Positions 6,597 through 8,605 of a stretch of DNA of 8,605 bases are shown here, one piece after another. Positions within the stretch are counted from its first letter, which is position 1; the number at the start of each line of letters is the position of its first letter. The DNA is from a bacterium. Its GTDB lineage: Bacteria > Krumholzibacteriota > Krumholzibacteriia > JACNKJ01. The notes under the pieces are model-generated. The model made no database searches. It saw only the letters and a program-made list of their open reading frames with translations, and had not been told where the DNA came from. Made by a program: the position numbers and the translations under genes. The stretch spans positions 1 through 8,605 of the forward strand of contig JACNKJ010000199.1 in the NCBI GenBank assembly GCA_014382085.1, given 5' to 3'.

Positions 6597-6689
6597 ATGG
6601 CGGCGCCTTCGGTGCCGTCTTTGTGTTTCATGGACATTCCCACGGAGTCTCAACCCAAACTCGGGAGGATTCCGTGCGCAGGCTCCTAA
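6597..6689 (+). CDS. Possible 30-residue leader peptide between riboswitch and receptor
   Basis: The ATG at 6597 is preceded by AAGGA (6586-6590) with 6-nt spacing and opens a 30-codon frame ending in TAA at 6687-6689. It starts on the first base pairs of the terminator stem and overlaps the receptor start (GTG 6674) by 16 nt in another frame. The peptide begins MAAPSVPSLCFMDIP and resembles nothing I know. Ribosomes on it would disrupt the terminator hairpin and could couple translation to the receptor. It may equally be a chance ORF created by a purine-rich riboswitch tail. Confidence 0.2.
   Translation: MAAPSVPSLCFMDIPTESQPKLGRIPCAGS
6599..6628 (+). terminator. Intrinsic terminator after the TPP riboswitch (attenuator)
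   Basis: GGCGGCGCC (6599-6607) pairs with GGTGCCGTC (6611-6619) across a TTC loop, giving 9 bp including two G-U pairs, and is followed by TTTGTGTTT (6620-6628). It sits between the aptamer and the receptor start, where a riboswitch expression platform belongs. Termination when TPP is bound is the expected logic. An antiterminator could pair GCCGCC (6525-6530, in P3 of the aptamer) with GGCGGC (6599-6604). That pairing is only 6 bp and speculative. Confidence 0.75.
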
Positions 6690-8605
6690 TGATCATGATT
6701 TTCTTACTGCCAAGTCTTGCCATGGCCTCTGAAATCAAGGGCCTGGTATTCGATTCGGAAAGCGGCGCGCCCCTTCCCTTCGCCAACATCGTGGTAGGAG
6801 ACAGCGAACGGGGTGCCATTAGCAATCGTGAAGGAAAGTTTAGTGTGGAGGCTCGAAAGGGAGCTGCCACCGTTCTCGTGATCAGCTATTTGGGATACGA
6901 ATCTCGCATTATTACCGTGGCGCCCGGAAAGGATCAGGTTTCCATCGCCATGGTGGCGACGATTCTGGCAGAAGATGTCATCATCGTTACCACCACTCGT
7001 AAGCAGCCGCACATCGATCCCATACCGCTCAAGAATCTGGATCGTAAAACCATTGAAGAGCGCTACTGGGCCCAAGATCCTCCCATGCTGCTGGCCGAAA
7101 CACCCGGCGTTTACGCTTACAACGAATCGGGCAACGGCATTGGCAACAGCTACCTGATGCTTCGTGGATTCGGGCAGAACCGCGTGGCCGTGATGATCAA
7201 CGGCATTCCCCTAAACGGCGGGGACAGCCATGATGTTTGGTGGGTAGATCTGCCAGACTTCGCGGCGAGCCTCAAGGACATTAAGGTTCAGCGCGGCGTC
7301 ATGAGCGGTCTTTACGGCGGATCAGCCCTGGGCGGAAGTATCAATCTGGTCACCGACAGTTTTGCGCGCGAACGGAGACTGCGCCTGTCGCAGGGCATGG
7401 GAAGTTGGGGCACCCAGAAGAGCAACATTGAATTCAGCAGCGGAGTTCTGGACGAAGCTCTCAGTGTGAACCTGCGCCTGAGCAGTATTCGTAGCGACGG
7501 CTACCGCGATCAAAGCTGGACGAAATCCTGGGCCTACTACGCCAATCTATCCCACCTCGGAGAGAGAAGCACCACGCGTATCAACTTCTATGGTGGCCCG
7601 GAAAACACGCATTTGGCCTACAAGGGCATTACCGCTGCTCAACTCGAAAACGATCGGAAGGCCAATCCATTGGCATGGGCGGATGAGGAAGATCATTTCC
7701 ATCAACCTCATTTCGAATTGCACAACAGCTGGCAAATTGATTCGGATCGCAGTTTGAGCAACACGCTCTTCTTCACCAAGGGTGACGGCTACTACGAGCA
7801 ATTCCGCGAGGATCGCGATTTCTATGAGTACAATCTTGTAGAAGCCCCTAACAACGAAGTGACCGACCTCATTCGACGTCGCACGGTAGACGAGTGGGAC
7901 GCCGGTTGGATTCCTCAGTTCGATTGGCTCAAGGGGCGGCACAAGCTTCAGTTCGGCGGGGAACTGCGCCTGCATCGTTCAGAGCATTTCGGTGACGTTC
8001 AATGGGCCGAGGTCTATCCCGCGAATCTGCCCCAGTACCAACGCTTCTATGACTACAAGATCAAAAAGACATCCTTGAGCGCCTACTTCAAGGATCGGAT
8101 TCAGCTCAGCGACGATTTCGCACTTGAGGCCGTGTTGCAGATGCAACATCAAGGCATCGAGCTCTACGAGGATAAGCGCTTCGACGTGGCCTACACCCGC
8201 GACTACAACTTGGTCAGCCCGCGCTTGGGGTTGAGTTGGAATCCCGCAGAGGGACGCTCCTTCTTCATGAGTGCTTCTCACGGCGGTCGTAGCCCCGCCC
8301 ATCGCGACGTCTACAATGCCGGCGACTTTTGGTCGGGGCCCGGTGGCGAAATCTACCAGGAATACTGGGGAAACGAATCCTACGTGAGTCACTTCAGGGA
8401 ATCTGGAGGACAATTGACTTACATCGGCCCCGAAGCCAAATCCGAGAAAGTGCTCGACCTCGAACTGGGAGGCCGGCTTAGCAGCAAGCGCTTCACTGTG
8501 GACTTGACCCTCTACTGGATGGATTTCCGCGACGAAATCGTGCCCTACGCTGGTGCGCAGGATGACAACCAATATCCCAACAACGGGAACGCGGAGCAGA
8601 GTCGA
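6674..8605 (+). CDS. TonB-dependent outer-membrane receptor, predicted thiamin/precursor uptake (3' end outside window)
   Basis: 644 codons are open to the window end. The GTG start is chosen because GGGAGG (6663-6668) lies 5 nt upstream; the in-frame ATG at codon 6 is too far from it. The signal peptide is MRRLLMIMIFLLPSLAMA (1-18). Residues about 19-95 form a carboxypeptidase-regulatory-like beta-sandwich (GLVFDSESGAPLPFANIVV, then ISYLGYESR). A TonB-box-like EDVIIV is at 100-105. The plug domain spans about 110-228, with MLRGFGQNRVAVMINGIPL from 162, VQRG from 205 and GGSALGGSINLV before the barrel. The remainder is beta-barrel strands rich in aromatic residues. The family imports scarce ligands across the outer membrane using TonB-ExbBD energy. 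The TPP riboswitch directly upstream points to thiamin or a precursor as ligand; this is inference from regulation. The C-terminal barrel is missing. Confidence 0.93.
   Translation, partial: MRRLLMIMIFLLPSLAMASEIKGLVFDSESGAPLPFANIVVGDSERGAISNREGKFSVEARKGAATVLVISYLGYESRIITVAPGKDQVSIAMVATILAEDVIIVTTTRKQPHIDPIPLKNLDRKTIEERYWAQDPPMLLAETPGVYAYNESGNGIGNSYLMLRGFGQNRVAVMINGIPLNGGDSHDVWWVDLPDFAASLKDIKVQRGVMSGLYGGSALGGSINLVTDSFARERRLRLSQGMGSWGTQKSNIEFSSGVLDEALSVNLRLSSIRSDGYRDQSWTKSWAYYANLSHLGERSTTRINFYGGPENTHLAYKGITAAQLENDRKANPLAWADEEDHFHQPHFELHNSWQIDSDRSLSNTLFFTKGDGYYEQFREDRDFYEYNLVEAPNNEVTDLIRRRTVDEWDAGWIPQFDWLKGRHKLQFGGELRLHRSEHFGDVQWAEVYPANLPQYQRFYDYKIKKTSLSAYFKDRIQLSDDFALEAVLQMQHQGIELYEDKRFDVAYTRDYNLVSPRLGLSWNPAEGRSFFMSASHGGRSPAHRDVYNAGDFWSGPGGEIYQEYWGNESYVSHFRESGGQLTYIGPEAKSEKVLDLELGGRLSSKRFTVDLTLYWMDFRDEIVPYAGAQDDNQYPNNGNAEQSR

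Noticed and set aside
7547..8572. Two consecutive minus-strand open frames opposite the TonB receptor
   Set aside because: They mirror codon bias of the receptor gene, which is clearly coding on the plus strand. Their translations show no membrane, catalytic or binding motif.
1..8605. Mobile elements, defence islands, CRISPR arrays, tRNA or rRNA genes
   Set aside because: I found no transposase or integrase coding sequence, no repeated spacer array, no long terminal repeats and no tRNA-like cloverleaf by eye. The gene content looks like core and transport functions.

Overview
The window looks like ordinary chromosome from a GC-rich, Gram-negative (diderm) bacterium. The evidence is a TonB-dependent outer-membrane receptor, a secreted multidomain hydrolase-like protein with a Sec signal peptide, strong AGGAGG-type ribosome binding sites and sigma70-like promoters. 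The receptor has an N-terminal carboxypeptidase-regulatory-like domain and a barrel style common in the Bacteroidetes and their FCB relatives. The Shine-Dalgarno sites and the TTGACA-type promoter argue against a true Bacteroidetes member. My best guess is a lesser-known phylum related to FCB (Gemmatimonadota, Eisenbacteria or Krumholzibacteria-like), but this is inference. I see no tRNA, rRNA, CRISPR array, transposase or phage gene.

Layout: (1) 1-1130, minus strand: N-terminal 376 codons of acetyl-CoA synthetase (acs), cut by the window start. (2) 1131-1379: divergent intergenic region with short inverted repeats and possible promoters. (3) 1380-3904, plus strand: two overlapping genes (ATGA) for CPA2-like cation/proton antiporters. 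By eye, each keeps a different half of the usual two-residue ion-binding motif. (4) 3901-6408, minus strand: a predicted secreted protein with OB-like domains, a lamin-tail domain (LTD) and two phospholipase-D-like (HKD) domains. It converges on the antiporter pair so tightly that both stop codons share one CTAG. (5) 6409-6673: a compact divergent control region with a sigma70-type promoter, a TPP (thiamin pyrophosphate) riboswitch, an intrinsic terminator and a possible 30-codon leader ORF. (6) 6674-8605, plus strand: a TonB-dependent receptor, open at the window end.

How they work together: the clearest functional unit is the last one. The riboswitch, terminator and receptor form a thiamin-repressed uptake module, so the receptor is predicted to carry thiamin or a thiamin precursor across the outer membrane. 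The antiporter pair may form a two-protein (possibly heteromeric) transporter for pH or cation homeostasis. Acs activates acetate in central metabolism. The LTD/PLD protein probably acts in the periplasm or outside the cell on nucleic acid or phospholipid. Nothing in the sequence links these units to each other beyond proximity.
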